DNA of 64,000 nucleotides from Paraburkholderia piptadeniae (GTDB lineage Bacteria > Pseudomonadota > Gammaproteobacteria > Burkholderiales > Burkholderiaceae), in assembly GCF_900007165.1 (NCBI RefSeq), contig NZ_CYGY02000020.1:272-64271 (forward strand), read 5' to 3'. The notes beneath the pieces are model-generated. The model was not told the origin of the DNA and did no database searches. It saw nothing but the letters and a program-made list of their open reading frames with translations. Below, in pieces: positions 28,596 to 38,960 of this stretch (position 1 is the stretch's first letter; each line of letters opens with the position of its first letter). The translations under genes were made by a program, and so were the position numbers.

Positions 28596-29954
28596 ATGCA
28601 AAACCATCTTTTGTTCCACACGCTGGGCGATGTCGTGCGCGACTTCGGCCAGCCCGTCATTCTGTGGCAGCTCGGCGTGCTGCTGGGCGCGCTGGCGCTC
28701 GCGTGGGTGCTCGCGCGCGTCGCGCGCCGCGCGCTCGATGCGCAGCGCGAAACCCGTTACGGCGCGCTGCGCTTCGGCGCGGAGGCGCTCAATCGCGCGC
28801 TGTTCCCGCTGCTCGGCGGCATTCTCGTGTGGATCTCGCAGGCGATTACGGGGCAGTTCATCCATACGTCGCTGCTCGAGCTCGCGATGGTGCCGCTCTT
28901 CGGCATCGGGCTGATCTACATCGTGTTCTATCTCGCGCGTCGCGTGTTCGGACGCGACGGCAGCACGCATACGTGGCTGTCGCTGGTCGAAAAGCTCGTG
29001 TCGCTGATCGTCTGGGTCGGCATGGTGCTCACTGTAATGGGCATCCAGAGCGACGTGCTGAAGTGGATGGCGAGCGTGCAGTTTCGCCTCGCCAATACCC
29101 ATCTGACGCTGCTCTCGCTGCTGTCGGGGTTGCTGTGGGTGTGCGTGACGATGATCGTCGCAATGTGGCTCGGCGCGGCGCTCGAAGACAAGCTGATGCG
29201 TTCGCGCTCGCTCGACGCGAACCTGAAAGTGGTGCTGTCGCGCGTCGGACGCGCGCTGCTGATCCTCGCGGCGGTGCTCATCAGCCTGTCGCTGGTCGGG
29301 ATCGACGTGACGGTGCTCGGCGTGTTCGGCGGGGCGCTCGGCGTCGGCCTCGGTTTCGGCTTGCAGAAGATCGCGAGCAATTACGTGTCGGGCTTCATCA
29401 TCCTGATCGACCGGTCGCTGCGCATCGGCGACACGATCAACGTCAGCGGCCTGCAAGGCATGGTCACGCAGATCCGCACGCGCTATACGGTGGTGCGAGG
29501 GCTCGACGGCATCGAAACGCTGATTCCGAACGAAAAGCTGATCACCGACGTCGTGCAGAACCAGTCGTCGTATTTGACGCGCGGCAACGCGAAGGCAGCT
29601 GTGCAGGTGGCGTATTCGACGGATGTCGAAAAGGCGATGGCGCTGCTGGTCGAGGCCACGCACGGCGTCGAGCGCGTGCTGCAGGAACCGAAGCCGACGC
29701 CTTTACTCGCAGGGTTCGGCCCGGACGGCATCAATCTGGAGCTCGGCTACTGGATCGAAGATGCGGCCACGGGCACGGCCGGCGTGCGTTCGAACGTGAA
29801 CCGCAATATCTGGCGGCTCTTCACGGAAAGCGGCATCTCGATTCCCTATGCGCAGCGCGACGTGCGCATCGTCACCAGCCCAAGCGACATCATGCCGCAG
29901 GCAGTCACAACGACTGCCGGGCGCGCGGCGAACGAACCCGGCAGCGCGGCCTGA
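28596..29954 (+). CDS. MscS-family mechanosensitive ion channel
   Basis: This 452-residue inner-membrane protein has four to five hydrophobic segments, then the MscS pore helix and beta domain: FGGALGVGLGFGLQKIASNYVS, with glycine/alanine packing, then GFIILIDRSLRIGD and the signature LIPNEKLITD. Such channels release osmolytes on hypo-osmotic shock. It is larger than E. coli MscS (286), with extra N-terminal helices, and smaller than MscK. It follows the methyltransferase after 79 bases and may be read through from it. Confidence 0.92.
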   Translation: MQNHLLFHTLGDVVRDFGQPVILWQLGVLLGALALAWVLARVARRALDAQRETRYGALRFGAEALNRALFPLLGGILVWISQAITGQFIHTSLLELAMVPLFGIGLIYIVFYLARRVFGRDGSTHTWLSLVEKLVSLIVWVGMVLTVMGIQSDVLKWMASVQFRLANTHLTLLSLLSGLLWVCVTMIVAMWLGAALEDKLMRSRSLDANLKVVLSRVGRALLILAAVLISLSLVGIDVTVLGVFGGALGVGLGFGLQKIASNYVSGFIILIDRSLRIGDTINVSGLQGMVTQIRTRYTVVRGLDGIETLIPNEKLITDVVQNQSSYLTRGNAKAAVQVAYSTDVEKAMALLVEATHGVERVLQEPKPTPLLAGFGPDGINLELGYWIEDAATGTAGVRSNVNRNIWRLFTESGISIPYAQRDVRIVTSPSDIMPQAVTTTAGRAANEPGSAA

Positions 29955-29974
29955 AAGGCGCCTCCGCGGATAGC

Positions 29975-30014
29975 AACCGGACGTTTCCAGACCAATATCG
30001 GGAAACGTCCGGTT
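29975..30014. repeat. 14-bp-arm inverted repeat after the MscS gene
   Basis: AACCGGACGTTTCC and GGAAACGTCCGGTT are perfect 14-base arms around a 12-base loop, 20 bases after the MscS-family stop. No T-run follows directly, though a T-rich stretch begins about 15 bases later. It may be a terminator or an operator for the desaturase gene. Confidence 0.6.
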
Positions 30015-30044
30015 GATGCAACACAACAATTTTCTTTTTTGTTA

Positions 30045-30072
30045 CAGACACTTGGAACGGTTCGCGTAAAAT
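30045..30072 (+). promoter_or_regulatory. Candidate promoter of the desaturase gene
   Basis: CAGACA (4 of 6) and TAAAAT (5 of 6) are 16 bases apart, placing the start point about 75 bases before the ATG. Confidence 0.4.
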
Positions 30073-30155
30073 ATCGTCCAAAACAGTTTGCTTGCTTTCA
30101 CTTTCTTGACATTCGCCGTTGTATCCTTCCGCGCATGTCTTCCATTCCCAGGTAA

Positions 30156-31358
30156 ATGGCCTTGCTGAATTCCCTGCTTGATTTCCTCGCGCACGGCGCG
30201 TTGCGTTTTTCGTGGTGGCAAATCGCGTTGTGGGCGCTCGCCGTCACGCACGTGACGATCATCGGCGTCACTGTCTATCTGCACCGCTGCCAGGCGCACC
30301 GCGCACTGGACTTGCACCCCATCGCGAGCCACTTTTTCCGCTTCTGGCTGTGGATGACCACGGGCATGCTGACGGGCCAGTGGGCCGCGATTCACCGCAA
30401 GCACCACGCGAAGTGCGAAACCGAAGACGATCCGCACAGCCCGCAGACGCGCGGCATCTGGAAGGTGCTGCTCGAAGGCGCGGAGCTGTACCGCGCTGAA
30501 GCGAAGAATGAAGAGACGATGCGCAAGTTCAGTCACGGCACGCCAAACGACTGGATCGAGCGCAACGTCTACACGAAGTACCCGATCCTCGGCGTGAGCT
30601 TGATGATGGTGATCGACGTGGCGCTGTTCGGCATCGTCGGTCTGACCGTGTGGGCCGTGCAGATGATCTGGATTCCGTTCTGGGCAGCTGGCGTTGTGAA
30701 CGGCCTCGGACACTTCTGGGGTTATCGCAACTTCAACTCGGCAGATGCGAGCACGAATCTGTTCCCGTGGGGCATCATCATCGGCGGCGAAGAGCTGCAC
30801 AACAATCACCACACGTATGCGACGTCGGCCAAGCTGTCGAACAAGTGGTACGAGTTCGATATCGGCTGGATGTACATCCGCATCATGTCGGCGTTCCGTC
30901 TTGCCAAGGTGAAGAAGCTCGCGCCAACGCCCCGTCTGACCACTGGCAAGCTCGTGCTCGACCAGGACACGTTGCAGGCCGTGCTCGCGAACCGTTACGA
31001 AGTGATGGCGCGATACGCAAAGGCGATCAAGCGCGCGTACCGTCAGGAACTCGCGCATCTGAAGGAAATGGGGGCACGCGAGAAGTATCAGCTGATGCGC
31101 GGCGCCCGCAAGTGGTTCCACAAGGAAGAAGCAGGTCTGGACGAGCCGCAGCGCCGTCAGCTTCCGCAGATTTTCGCGAACAGCCAGAAATTGCGCACGT
31201 ACATCGAACTGCGCAACGAACTGTCGCAGATGTGGGAGCGTTCGAACGCGTCGCGCGAGCAACTGCTGGTGCAATTGCAGGATTGGTGCCATCGCGCCGA
31301 ACAAAGCGGCATCAAGGCCCTGCAGGAATTTGCGATGCGCCTGCGTCGCTACGCATGA
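30156..31358 (+). CDS. Acyl-CoA / fatty acid desaturase
   Basis: This 400-residue membrane-bound di-iron desaturase introduces a double bond into acyl chains. The three histidine clusters are present in order: HRCQAHR (about 43), HRKHH (about 80) and HNNHH (about 213), with four hydrophobic segments around them. The C-terminal 150 residues form a long charged helical region that is not part of the catalytic core. It likely adjusts membrane fluidity. It is monocistronic, flanked by an inverted repeat upstream and a strong terminator downstream. Confidence 0.93.
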   Translation: MALLNSLLDFLAHGALRFSWWQIALWALAVTHVTIIGVTVYLHRCQAHRALDLHPIASHFFRFWLWMTTGMLTGQWAAIHRKHHAKCETEDDPHSPQTRGIWKVLLEGAELYRAEAKNEETMRKFSHGTPNDWIERNVYTKYPILGVSLMMVIDVALFGIVGLTVWAVQMIWIPFWAAGVVNGLGHFWGYRNFNSADASTNLFPWGIIIGGEELHNNHHTYATSAKLSNKWYEFDIGWMYIRIMSAFRLAKVKKLAPTPRLTTGKLVLDQDTLQAVLANRYEVMARYAKAIKRAYRQELAHLKEMGAREKYQLMRGARKWFHKEEAGLDEPQRRQLPQIFANSQKLRTYIELRNELSQMWERSNASREQLLVQLQDWCHRAEQSGIKALQEFAMRLRRYA

Positions 31359-31394
31359 TCCCCGACGAAATCCATTAAACTTTCGTTACGTCAC

Positions 31395-31426
31395 AAAACC
31401 CCGCGTTGGCGGGGTTTTGCTTTTTT
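31395..31426 (+). terminator. Terminator of the desaturase gene
   Basis: Stem AAAACCCCGC / GCGGGGTTTT with loop GTTG, followed by GCTTTTTTG. Confidence 0.92.
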
Positions 31427-31488
31427 GGGCCGCCGGAATTGCACCACTGAAGGCTGTCGGCGGCGGATTCAGCAGGGCAGAGGAGATC

Positions 31489-32619
31489 ATGAATCAGGCG
31501 ATCAGGAGCGTCGAATACGACCGTCCGCAAGGCGCGGCCTGCGGCGTCGGCCAGGCTTGGGCGAAAGTGCCAGAGGCACCCTCCGCGCAGGAGCGGGTCG
31601 CGCTGAAGGAGCGTATTCGCGGGTTGCTCAAGCGTGAGAAAGCGGTGCTCGTTGCGCACTACTACGTCGATGCGGAGTTGCAGGAACTGGCGGACGAAAC
31701 GGGCGGCTGCGTGGCCGATTCGCTGGAAATGGCGCGTTTCGGACGCGATCACGATGCACAAACGCTGGTTGTCGCTGGCGTGCGTTTCATGGGCGAGACC
31801 GCGAAGATTCTCAGTCCAAACAAGCGCATTCTGATGCCCGATCTGGATGCAACCTGCTCGCTCGATCTCGGTTGCCCAGTCGACGAATTTTCTGCGTTCT
31901 GCGATGCGCATCCGGACCGCACGGTCGTCGTCTATGCGAATACCAGCGCCGCAGTGAAGGCGCGCGCCGACTGGATGGTGACGTCGTCGATCGGGCTGGA
32001 AATCGTCGCGGATCTGCACGCGCGCGGCGAAAAGATCATCTGGGCGCCGGACCGGCACCTGGGCGCCTATATCCAGAAGAAGACGGGCGCCGACATGCTG
32101 CTGTGGCAAGGCTCGTGTCTCGTGCACGACGAGTTCAAGGGCGTCGAGCTCGATCTGGTGCGCGCCGAGTATCCGCACGCGAAAGTGCTCGTGCATCCGG
32201 AGTCGCCGGAAAGCGTCGTTGCGCAGGCGGATGTCGTGGGGTCGACCACGCAACTGATCGACGCAGCGAAGAACAGCGACGCGACGCACTTCATCGTCGC
32301 CACCGACCTGGGCATTCTGCACAAGATGCGTCTCGCGGCACCCGGCAAGACCTTCATCGAAGCGCCGACGGCCGGCAGCAGCGCGACGTGCAAGAGTTGC
32401 GCGCATTGTCCGTGGATGGCGATGAACGGCTTGCGCAATCTCGCCGAGGTGTTGGAGCGCGGCCACAACGAAATCTTCGTCGATCCGTCCATCGGCGAGC
32501 GTGCGCGTCTGCCGATCGACCGCATGCTTGATTTCGCTGCGCGTCACAAGAAGCGCGTGCAGGCAAGCGGCGATCTCGCGCGCGATACGGCGCTGTTCTC
32601 GAATGTCGGAGCGGCGTGA
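31489..32619 (+). CDS. nadA: Quinolinate synthase
   Basis: NadA (376 residues) condenses iminoaspartate with dihydroxyacetone phosphate to quinolinate and carries a [4Fe-4S] cluster. The three cluster cysteines are visible in [21 protein letters not shown] and the CKSCAHCPW motif near the C-terminus. The core block [19 protein letters not shown] is conserved. The start at 31489 has an AGGAG site; upstream sequence is the desaturase terminator. nadC follows with a one-base overlap. Confidence 0.97.
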   Translation: MNQAIRSVEYDRPQGAACGVGQAWAKVPEAPSAQERVALKERIRGLLKREKAVLVAHYYVDAELQELADETGGCVADSLEMARFGRDHDAQTLVVAGVRFMGETAKILSPNKRILMPDLDATCSLDLGCPVDEFSAFCDAHPDRTVVVYANTSAAVKARADWMVTSSIGLEIVADLHARGEKIIWAPDRHLGAYIQKKTGADMLLWQGSCLVHDEFKGVELDLVRAEYPHAKVLVHPESPESVVAQADVVGSTTQLIDAAKNSDATHFIVATDLGILHKMRLAAPGKTFIEAPTAGSSATCKSCAHCPWMAMNGLRNLAEVLERGHNEIFVDPSIGERARLPIDRMLDFAARHKKRVQASGDLARDTALFSNVGAA

Positions 32620-33521
32620 TGGGCGCGAATGAATCGATGGAGTTGAGGGACGCGGTGTCGCCGCTTTTCGCGGAAATCCGTGCGCAGTACGGCGAGGCAC
32701 TCGATGTGGCGATCGCGCGCAACGTCAGCGATGCGCTTGCAGAGGACGTCGGCACAGGCGATCTGACGGGCCTGCTCGTTCCCGCCGACGAGATGCGCGA
32801 CGCGCGCATCATCGTGCGCGAACAGGCAGTGTTGTGCGGCGTGCCATGGTTCAACGAAGTGATGCGCCGTGTCGATCCGCGTATCGACGTGCAATCGCGG
32901 TATCGCGAGGGCGACCTCATGGCGACGGATTCCGTCGTATGCACGTTGCGCGGTCCGGCTCGCGCCCTGCTCACCGCCGAGCGCAACGGTCTCAACTTTC
33001 TGCAGATGCTGTCGGGTGTCGCGAGCGCGACGCGTAGATTCGCCGACGCGATCGCGCATACGCGCGCACGCGTGCTCGACACGCGCAAGACGCTGCCGGG
33101 GCTGCGTCTCGCGCAAAAGTACGCAGTGCGCGTCGGTGGCGGCGCGAACCAGCGGCTCGCGCTCTATGACGGCATTCTGATCAAGGAGAATCACATCGCA
33201 GCGGCGGGCGGCGTCGGCGCGGCGATGAACGCGGCCCTTGCGCTGAACGCGGGCGTCCCGATCCAGATCGAAGTCGAAACGCTCGAGCAGCTGGCGTCGG
33301 CGCTCGCGCATGGCGCGCAGTCGGTTCTGCTCGACAACTTCTCGCTGGACATGATGCGCGAAGCGGTGCGTATCACGGCCGGCCGCGCGGTGCTCGAAGT
33401 ATCGGGCGGCGTGAACTTCGATACGATCCGACAGTTCGCGGAGACGGGTGTCGACCGCATCTCGGTCGGCTCGCTGACGAAGGACGTGCGCGCGATCGAC
33501 TTTTCGATGCGCATCGTGTGA
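32619..33521 (+). CDS. nadC: Nicotinate-nucleotide pyrophosphorylase (carboxylating)
   Basis: NadC (300 residues) converts quinolinate and PRPP to nicotinate mononucleotide. Conserved blocks are EDVGTGDLTG, ERNGLNFLQMLSG, DTRKTLPGLRLAQKYAVRVGG and IKENHI, together forming the PRPP and quinolinate sites. The start is the ATG overlapping the nadA stop (TGATG); a GTG one codon earlier is possible. With nadA and the convergent nadB this gives the whole de novo route from aspartate. Confidence 0.96.
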   Translation: MGANESMELRDAVSPLFAEIRAQYGEALDVAIARNVSDALAEDVGTGDLTGLLVPADEMRDARIIVREQAVLCGVPWFNEVMRRVDPRIDVQSRYREGDLMATDSVVCTLRGPARALLTAERNGLNFLQMLSGVASATRRFADAIAHTRARVLDTRKTLPGLRLAQKYAVRVGGGANQRLALYDGILIKENHIAAAGGVGAAMNAALALNAGVPIQIEVETLEQLASALAHGAQSVLLDNFSLDMMREAVRITAGRAVLEVSGGVNFDTIRQFAETGVDRISVGSLTKDVRAIDFSMRIV

Positions 33522-33544
33522 CTGCGTAACTGGTGCCGGAAAGC

Positions 33545-33581
33545 AAACGGCCATCACCCGATTTACGGGAGATGGCCGTTT
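33545..33581. terminator. Hairpin between convergent nadC and nadB
   Basis: Arms AAACGGCCATC / GATGGCCGTTT, with an inner CCCG/CGGG pairing, form a long stem between the two convergent genes. Flanking T-runs are short, so termination strength is uncertain. Confidence 0.75.
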
Positions 33582-33617
33582 CGCTTTACTGGTCAACAGT
33601 GGCGAACATGAAATGCG

Positions 33618-35216
33618 CTACACGTTCCGATTGGGCACGCGCTCCGGGGACAGCACGGTCGGCAGCGCCTTGGGCAACGAGTTCGGCCAGTCGCGGCTGT
33701 AATGCAGCCCGCGGCTCTCGCGCCGCGAACGCGCGCTATCGACGATCAGCGAGGCTACGTCGACCAGGTTGCGCAGTTCGAGCAGATCGCGGCTCACCTT
33801 GAAGTTCGCGTAGTACTCGTGGATCTCGTCGCGCAGCAGCGCAATCCGGTGCCGCGCGCGCGCAAGGCGCTTGTCCGTGCGCACTATGCCGACGTAATTC
33901 CACATCAGGCGGCGCAACTCGTCCCAGTTGTGCGCGACGACCACCTCCTCATCGGGATCGGACACGCGGCTCTCGTCCCAATCGGGCAGCGGAGCGTGCA
34001 CGGCCGCGCCAAAGCCTTCTTCCTCGATAGCCTGCGCGGCCGACCGGCCTATCACGAGACACTCGAGCAGCGAATTGCTCGCGAGCCGGTTTGCGCCGTG
34101 CAAGCCGGTGCACGACGTCTCGCCGACGGCATAGAGCCCCGTCAGGTCCGTGCGCCCGGCGAGATCCGTTACGACGCCGCCACAGGTGTAATGAGCCGCC
34201 GGCACGACGGGAATCGGCTCTTTCGTAATGTCGATGCCGAATTCCAGGCACCGCGCGAGAATCGTCGGAAAATGCTCACGTAGGAATTCGGCCGGCTGGT
34301 GGCTGATGTCGAGATATACGCAGTCGATGCCGCGCTTCTTGATCTCGAAGTCGATCGCGCGCGCGACGATATCGCGCGGCGCCAGTTCGGCGCGTTCGTC
34401 GTGGGCGGGCATGAAACGCGTGCCGTCGGGCAGCTTGAGGATGCCGCCTTCGCCACGCACCGCTTCCGAAATCAGAAACGACTTCGCGTATGGGTGGAAC
34501 AGGCACGTCGGATGAAACTGGATGAATTCCATGTTCGACACGCGGCACCCGGCTCTCCAGGCCATTGCGATGCCATCGCCCGTCGCGGTATCGGGATTTG
34601 TCGTGTAGAGATAAACCTTGCCGGCGCCGCCCGTCGCGAGCACGGTGTGCGGTGCCTCGATCGTGACCGTGCGGCCGCTCGCCAGATCGAGCGCATAGAG
34701 GCCGTGGCAGCGGCGTCCCGGCATGCCCAGGCGGTCCGACGTGATCAGATCGATCGCGTAGTGATCTTCGAGCAGCGTGATGTTCGGATGATGCCGCACG
34801 CGTTCGCTCAGCGTCGCGACGACGGCATGGCCTGTAGCGTCCGCCGCGTGAATGATGCGGCGATGGCTGTGGCCGCCTTCACGCGTCAGATGGAAGCCGA
34901 GCTCGGCCGCGTCGTCTTTCGTGAACGGCACGCCTTGGTCGATCAGCCACTGGATGGCCTCGCGGCCATGTTCGACGATAAAGCGCGTCGCGGCTTCGTC
35001 GCACAACCCGCCGCCGGCGATCAGCGTGTCATCGACGTGATTCTCCGTGCTGTCCGCCGAATCGAGCACGGCCGCGATGCCGCCTTGCGCCCAGTCGCTC
35101 GCGCCGTCGGTCAGCGAACGTTTGGCGACCACGGCGACGCGACGCGTCTGCGCGAGATTGAGCGCGACGGTCAAGCCGGCGAGCCCGCTGCCGACAATCG
35201 CTACATCGAAATTCAT
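33618..35216 (-). CDS. nadB: L-aspartate oxidase
   Basis: NadB (532 residues) is the FAD enzyme that oxidises L-aspartate to iminoaspartate, the first step of NAD synthesis. The Rossmann FAD-binding motif [18 protein letters not shown] is at the N-terminus, followed by [11 protein letters not shown], the active-site HTRE-like block [15 protein letters not shown] and the FAD-contact [15 protein letters not shown] near the C-terminal third. The succinate dehydrogenase-type C-terminal helical domain is complete. It converges on nadA-nadC rather than lying in their operon. Confidence 0.96.
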   Translation of the reverse strand: MNFDVAIVGSGLAGLTVALNLAQTRRVAVVAKRSLTDGASDWAQGGIAAVLDSADSTENHVDDTLIAGGGLCDEAATRFIVEHGREAIQWLIDQGVPFTKDDAAELGFHLTREGGHSHRRIIHAADATGHAVVATLSERVRHHPNITLLEDHYAIDLITSDRLGMPGRRCHGLYALDLASGRTVTIEAPHTVLATGGAGKVYLYTTNPDTATGDGIAMAWRAGCRVSNMEFIQFHPTCLFHPYAKSFLISEAVRGEGGILKLPDGTRFMPAHDERAELAPRDIVARAIDFEIKKRGIDCVYLDISHQPAEFLREHFPTILARCLEFGIDITKEPIPVVPAAHYTCGGVVTDLAGRTDLTGLYAVGETSCTGLHGANRLASNSLLECLVIGRSAAQAIEEEGFGAAVHAPLPDWDESRVSDPDEEVVVAHNWDELRRLMWNYVGIVRTDKRLARARHRIALLRDEIHEYYANFKVSRDLLELRNLVDVASLIVDSARSRRESRGLHYSRDWPNSLPKALPTVLSPERVPNRNV

Positions 35217-35434
35217 CTCCTCTCTCCGTCGTATTGCGTGGCTGGTGCGGTGGACACCGCCGCAGCCATTCGATTGGGAAACCGAAGAGCATACGCGTTG
35301 CAGCCGTCAAGGGAAAGCTGGTCGAATCGCGAAGTCTATTGCGCGCGGCGGAAGGGATGCAGACCGTCGGCGACGCCGACAGGAAAGAGCGGCAATCGGC
35401 GTCAGAAGGCAGGAGAGGGAAGCGCCAAGAAACA

Positions 35435-35461
35435 AAAAGCCCCGCGTAAAGCGGGGCTTTT
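35435..35461 (-). terminator. Terminator of the rpmB-rpmG operon
   Basis: Stem AAAAGCCCCGC / GCGGGGCTTTT, five-base loop, T-run on the minus strand; it lies about 25 bases after the rpmG stop. Confidence 0.92.
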
Positions 35462-35486
35462 CGTCGTCAACAGGCTGGAAACCGGA

Positions 35487-35654
35487 TTACTTGATCTTCG
35501 TTTCCTTGTACGCCACATGCTTGCGAACGACGGGATCGAACTTCTTGATCTCCATCTTTTCCGGCATGTTGCGCTTGTTCTTCGTGGTCGTGTAGAAGTG
35601 ACCCGTACCAGCGGTCGATTCCAGCTTGATCTTGTCGCGTGCGCCTTTGGCCAT
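35487..35654 (-). CDS. rpmG: 50S ribosomal protein L33
   Basis: The 55-residue protein ([20 protein letters not shown], then [19 protein letters not shown]) is L33, located near the ribosomal E site. It has no zinc-binding CXXC pairs, so it is the zinc-independent type common in Gram-negative bacteria. It follows rpmB by 10 bases and shares its promoter and terminator. The AGGAG site before the ATG is clear. Confidence 0.97.
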   Translation of the reverse strand: MAKGARDKIKLESTAGTGHFYTTTKNKRNMPEKMEIKKFDPVVRKHVAYKETKIK

Positions 35655-35664
35655 GATTTACTCC

Positions 35665-35898
35665 TTAGGCTTCGCCACGTGCGCGCAGGTCTGCGAGCAC
35701 CGAGTCGATACCGTTCTTGTCGATCAGGCGCAGACCGGCGTTCGAGACGCGCAGGCGCACCCAACGGTTTTCGCTTTCAACCCAGAAACGGCGGTTTTGC
35801 AGATTCGGGAGAAAACGACGCTTGGTCTTGTTGTTCGCGTGGGAAACGTTGTTGCCGCTCATCGGCGCTTTCCCAGTTACTTGGCATACGCGTGCCAT
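35665..35898 (-). CDS. rpmB: 50S ribosomal protein L28
   Basis: The 77-residue protein is L28, with the conserved start [31 protein letters not shown] and a full-length C-terminus. Only one Cys is present near the N-terminus, so it is the zinc-free form. It is the first gene of the rpmB-rpmG operon; the predicted promoter is about 150 bases upstream. Confidence 0.97.
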
Positions 35899-36047
35899 GA
35901 GAGCACTCCTAATACGCTAATTCTGAGTTCGAACGCCGTGAAGTTTCCCAAGAAAACTAGAGGACCGAGCCGTAGCCGACTTCAATCACTTGCTTTCCGG
36001 AAAGGCCTTGGTGGCTTCGGAACAGGGTTGGAAAGAGGCAAACCGAG

Positions 36048-36077
36048 AGTCTAGCAGAAAAAGAGCCGCAAAATCAA
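36048..36077 (-). promoter_or_regulatory. Candidate promoter of rpmB-rpmG
   Basis: On the minus strand TTGATT and TAGACT are separated by 18 bases, with a start point near 36041. The resulting leader of about 140 bases contains the 12-bp palindrome CTTTCCGGAAAG (35993-36004), which could fold in the mRNA. Confidence 0.5.
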
Positions 36078-36143
36078 ACCTTATTTGGAGACGGCTGGCG
36101 GTCGCGCAACGGTATCTGCGCTTGGCGTCCACTGTTCCGTAGG

Positions 36144-36920
36144 TCACGGCCAGCCTGCGCGGGCAAACGAGAACGTGTCGTTCGCGCCGATCACCAGATG
36201 GTCGATCAGTTGCACGTCGATGAGCGCGAGGGTATCGCGCAGCACCCGCGTGAGCTGCCGGTCGCTGGCGCTTGGCTTGACGGCGCCGGAGGGGTGATTA
36301 TGCGCGACGATCAGGCTCGCCGCATTCACCGACAGCGCCCGCCGCACGATTTCGCGCGGATACACGGCCATGCGGGTGAGCGAGCCGCGCGAATTCTCCT
36401 CCGAGCGGATCAGCCGGTGGCGTGTGTCCAGAAACAGGCAAATGAACACCTCATAAGGCCGCGAGCCGATCAGCAGCCGCAAATAGTCTTCGACTGCTTC
36501 CGGGGAATCGATCAATGGGCGCTCGCGTATCTTCTCCGCGAGCGCGCGCCGCGCCAGCTCCATGATGGCCAGCAACTGCGCCCGCTTGGCGGGGCCGACG
36601 CCGCGCACGCCGTTGAGATCCTCGGGCGTCGCGTCGAGCATCGCGCGCAGTGAGCCGAAGCGCTGCAGCAGCGAGCGCGCGACGTCGAAGACATTATGTC
36701 CGGGCAGCCCGGAGCCCAGCACGAGCGCGACCAGTTCCGTATCGGACAGCGCCGCCGCGCCCGCGTCGAGCATCCGTTCGCGCGGCATGTCCCGCAGCGG
36801 CCATGCGGGTGCAGACACGGACATGGGCACGGACGCCGAAACGGGCGCCGGCAAGGGCGCGGGGCGGCGAACGGAGGGTTTCTCCGCCTTGTTGAGCGGG
36901 ATGACTATCGGATCGTTCAT
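36144..36920 (-). CDS. radC: RadC-family JAB-domain protein
   Basis: This 258-residue protein has a Pro/Ala/Ser-rich N-terminus, a helix-hairpin-helix-like UPF0758 region ([15 protein letters not shown]) and a JAB1/MPN+ metalloprotease-like domain. The zinc ligands are in [14 protein letters not shown] and the preceding catalytic glutamate lies in the EENSRGS region. Its cellular role is unsettled: the original RadC repair phenotype in E. coli was traced to recG. The gene is monocistronic and divergent from fkpB. Confidence 0.94.
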   Translation of the reverse strand: MNDPIVIPLNKAEKPSVRRPAPLPAPVSASVPMSVSAPAWPLRDMPRERMLDAGAAALSDTELVALVLGSGLPGHNVFDVARSLLQRFGSLRAMLDATPEDLNGVRGVGPAKRAQLLAIMELARRALAEKIRERPLIDSPEAVEDYLRLLIGSRPYEVFICLFLDTRHRLIRSEENSRGSLTRMAVYPREIVRRALSVNAASLIVAHNHPSGAVKPSASDRQLTRVLRDTLALIDVQLIDHLVIGANDTFSFARAGWP

Positions 36921-37097
36921 GGCAAGGTCCTCCGTGATTCAGTGGAGCGGCGACGACGCGCCGCGCAGCCGCGTTCCAGCCGGCTCGGGATATGTGGCTT
37001 ACAATAGAACCTTTGCGCACGGCGCCAGACGGCCTGCCATGCGCGCGACCCCTGCCGCCGCGCCCTGCGCCGCGCGCCACGACTGAATGAGTACCGC

Positions 37098-37553
37098 ATG
37101 AGCATCATCGACATCTCCGAAGTGAAACCCGGTTCGCACGTCACGCTTCACTACCGGCTTTTGCTCGCCGATGGCGCCGAGATCGTCAGCACCTTCAACG
37201 ACAAGCCCGCCACGCTGCTGCTGGGCGCCGGCCAACTGGCGCAGCCGCTGGAAGACATTCTGCTGGGCCTGAAGGCGGGGCACCATTCGACCTTTCAGCT
37301 AGAGCCGGGCCAGGCATTCGGTCCGCGCAATCCTGAAATGATTCAGCGCGTATCGCTGGCCACGCTGCGTGAAAACAGCATGATCGGGGAGGATTTTTCT
37401 CCCGGCGATCTCGTCGAATTCAATGCGCCGGGTGGCGGCCGCTACGCCGGCGTACTCAAGGAAGTCGGCGAAACCTCGGCTCTCTTCGATTTCAACCATC
37501 CGCTCGCCGGCCAGGCGCTGACGTTCGAAGTAAAAATCATCGGGATCCTGTAA
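37098..37553 (+). CDS. fkpB: FKBP-type peptidyl-prolyl isomerase, SlpA/FkpB type
   Basis: This 151-residue cytoplasmic prolyl isomerase and chaperone has the split FKBP fold of SlpA/SlyD: an N-terminal FKBP part ([19 protein letters not shown]), the inserted IF chaperone domain in the middle ([19 protein letters not shown] onward) and a closing FKBP strand ([18 protein letters not shown]). There is no His-rich tail, separating it from SlyD. It lies two bases before ispH, the same pair as in E. coli. A TACAAT hexamer at 37000-37005 is a possible -10. Confidence 0.93.
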   Translation: MSIIDISEVKPGSHVTLHYRLLLADGAEIVSTFNDKPATLLLGAGQLAQPLEDILLGLKAGHHSTFQLEPGQAFGPRNPEMIQRVSLATLRENSMIGEDFSPGDLVEFNAPGGGRYAGVLKEVGETSALFDFNHPLAGQALTFEVKIIGIL

Positions 37554-37555
37554 AC

Positions 37556-38515
37556 ATGAGCATCACGGACACGACTCTCGCCGAAGCTGAAATCCTGCTT
37601 GCGCAACCGCGCGGATTTTGCGCCGGCGTCGACCGGGCGATCGAGATCGTCGAACGCGCCATCAAGCTGTACGGTTCGCCAATCTACGTGCGTCACGAAA
37701 TCGTTCATAACGCGTATGTCGTCGAAGACCTGCGCAAGAAGGGCGCGATTTTCATCGAGCAGCTCGAAGAAGTGCCCGCGGGCAGCACGGTGATCTTCAG
37801 TGCGCACGGCGTGTCGAAGGCGGTGCGCGCCGAGGCCGAAGAGCGCGGGCTGCGCGTGTACGACGCGACTTGTCCGCTCGTCACGAAGGTGCACATCGAA
37901 GTCGCGAAGATGCGCGCGGAAGGCTTCGACATCGTGATGATCGGCCACAAGGGTCATCCGGAAGTCGAAGGCACGATGGGGCAGACGGGCGAAGGCATGT
38001 ATCTCGTCGAAGACATCGAGGACGTGCAGGCGCTGCAACTCGCCGATCCGCAGCGCATCGCCTATGTGACGCAAACGACGCTGTCCGTCGACGACGCCGC
38101 GCAGATCATCGCCGCGTTGAAGGCGAAGTATCCGGACATCAAGGAGCCGAAGAAGCAGGACATCTGCTATGCGACGCAGAACCGCCAGGATGCCGTCAAG
38201 TTCATGGCGCCGCAATGCGACGTCGTGATCGTCGTCGGCAGCCCGAACAGTTCGAATTCCAACCGGCTACGCGAACTCGCTGAGAAACTCGGTGTGCCTG
38301 CCTATATGGTGGATTCGCCCGATCAGATCGATCCCGCCTGGGTTGCGGACAAGCGCCGCATCGGCGTGACGGCTGGCGCATCGGCGCCGGAGGCGCTGGC
38401 GCAGGCTGTGATCGGCCGTCTGCGCGAACTCGGCGTGCGCAGCGTGCGCGCGCTAGAAGGCATAGAGGAAAACATCGCTTTTCCGCTGCCGCGCGGCCTC
38501 GGATTGCCGGCCTAA
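37556..38515 (+). CDS. ispH: 4-hydroxy-3-methylbut-2-enyl diphosphate reductase
   Basis: IspH (LytB, 319 residues) makes IPP and DMAPP, the last step of the non-mevalonate isoprenoid pathway, using a [4Fe-4S] cluster. The three cluster cysteines lie in [24 protein letters not shown] and the region around [13 protein letters not shown]; substrate-contact histidines are in RHEIVHN and FSAHGVS, and the proton-relay motif [11 protein letters not shown] is intact. It follows fkpB directly. Confidence 0.97.
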   Translation: MSITDTTLAEAEILLAQPRGFCAGVDRAIEIVERAIKLYGSPIYVRHEIVHNAYVVEDLRKKGAIFIEQLEEVPAGSTVIFSAHGVSKAVRAEAEERGLRVYDATCPLVTKVHIEVAKMRAEGFDIVMIGHKGHPEVEGTMGQTGEGMYLVEDIEDVQALQLADPQRIAYVTQTTLSVDDAAQIIAALKAKYPDIKEPKKQDICYATQNRQDAVKFMAPQCDVVIVVGSPNSSNSNRLRELAEKLGVPAYMVDSPDQIDPAWVADKRRIGVTAGASAPEALAQAVIGRLRELGVRSVRALEGIEENIAFPLPRGLGLPA

Positions 38516-38532
38516 CGAACCGACCCCAATCG

Positions 38533-38561
38533 AAAAAGCGCGCCATGGGCGCGCTTTTTTT
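38533..38561 (+). terminator. Terminator of fkpB-ispH
   Basis: Stem AAAAAGCGCGCC / GGCGCGCTTTTT with loop ATG and a run of seven T residues. Confidence 0.93.
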
Positions 38562-38820
38562 GTATCGGCCAGGCCCGGAAATCGCCCATAAAACGGTGCC
38601 GCATCACAGAAAAACGAGAGTTGCACGGTGTCGGCACGCACATTCTTTTTGATTTTTGGGGCGTATTTTGCCCTGAAATGGATGATCGCGCCCCGTTTTA
38701 CATCAGACGAACGATCAGCCGGCAGATTGGTCGCACCGATTCGGTGAATTTTCAGATGCGTGATTCGCCGCAAGGCTTCCTTGTGTCGAAGTCCGCTCCA
38801 TAGGGCTCACAGCGCCGTCG
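38562..38820. other. Gene-free stretch upstream of livJ
   Basis: The segment is AT-richer than its neighbours and holds only short frames without ribosome sites. I cannot assign it a function; it may hold distal regulatory sequence for the liv operon. Confidence 0.5.
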
Positions 38821-38822
38821 AT

Positions 38823-38929
38823 GCAACAACTGATGTTGCGGAGCGACATTCATGGTGCAACTGGTGCGCGAAAATATGGCGCAACCGGGTTGCAATCCGC
38901 ATGTGCTAGAGATCCCGAAAAGCGGTTGC
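38823..38929. promoter_or_regulatory. Cluster of six GCAAC/GTTGC elements upstream of livJ
   Basis: GCAAC or its complement GTTGC occurs at 38823, 38835, 38857, 38881, 38889 and 38925. Two pairs are inverted repeats (38823/38835 and 38881/38889). The cluster ends about 30 bases before the predicted -35 of livJ, a position for an activator or repressor array. Confidence 0.45.
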
Positions 38930-38960
38930 AATGCAGGAAAACCCTGCGCATTCAACAATA

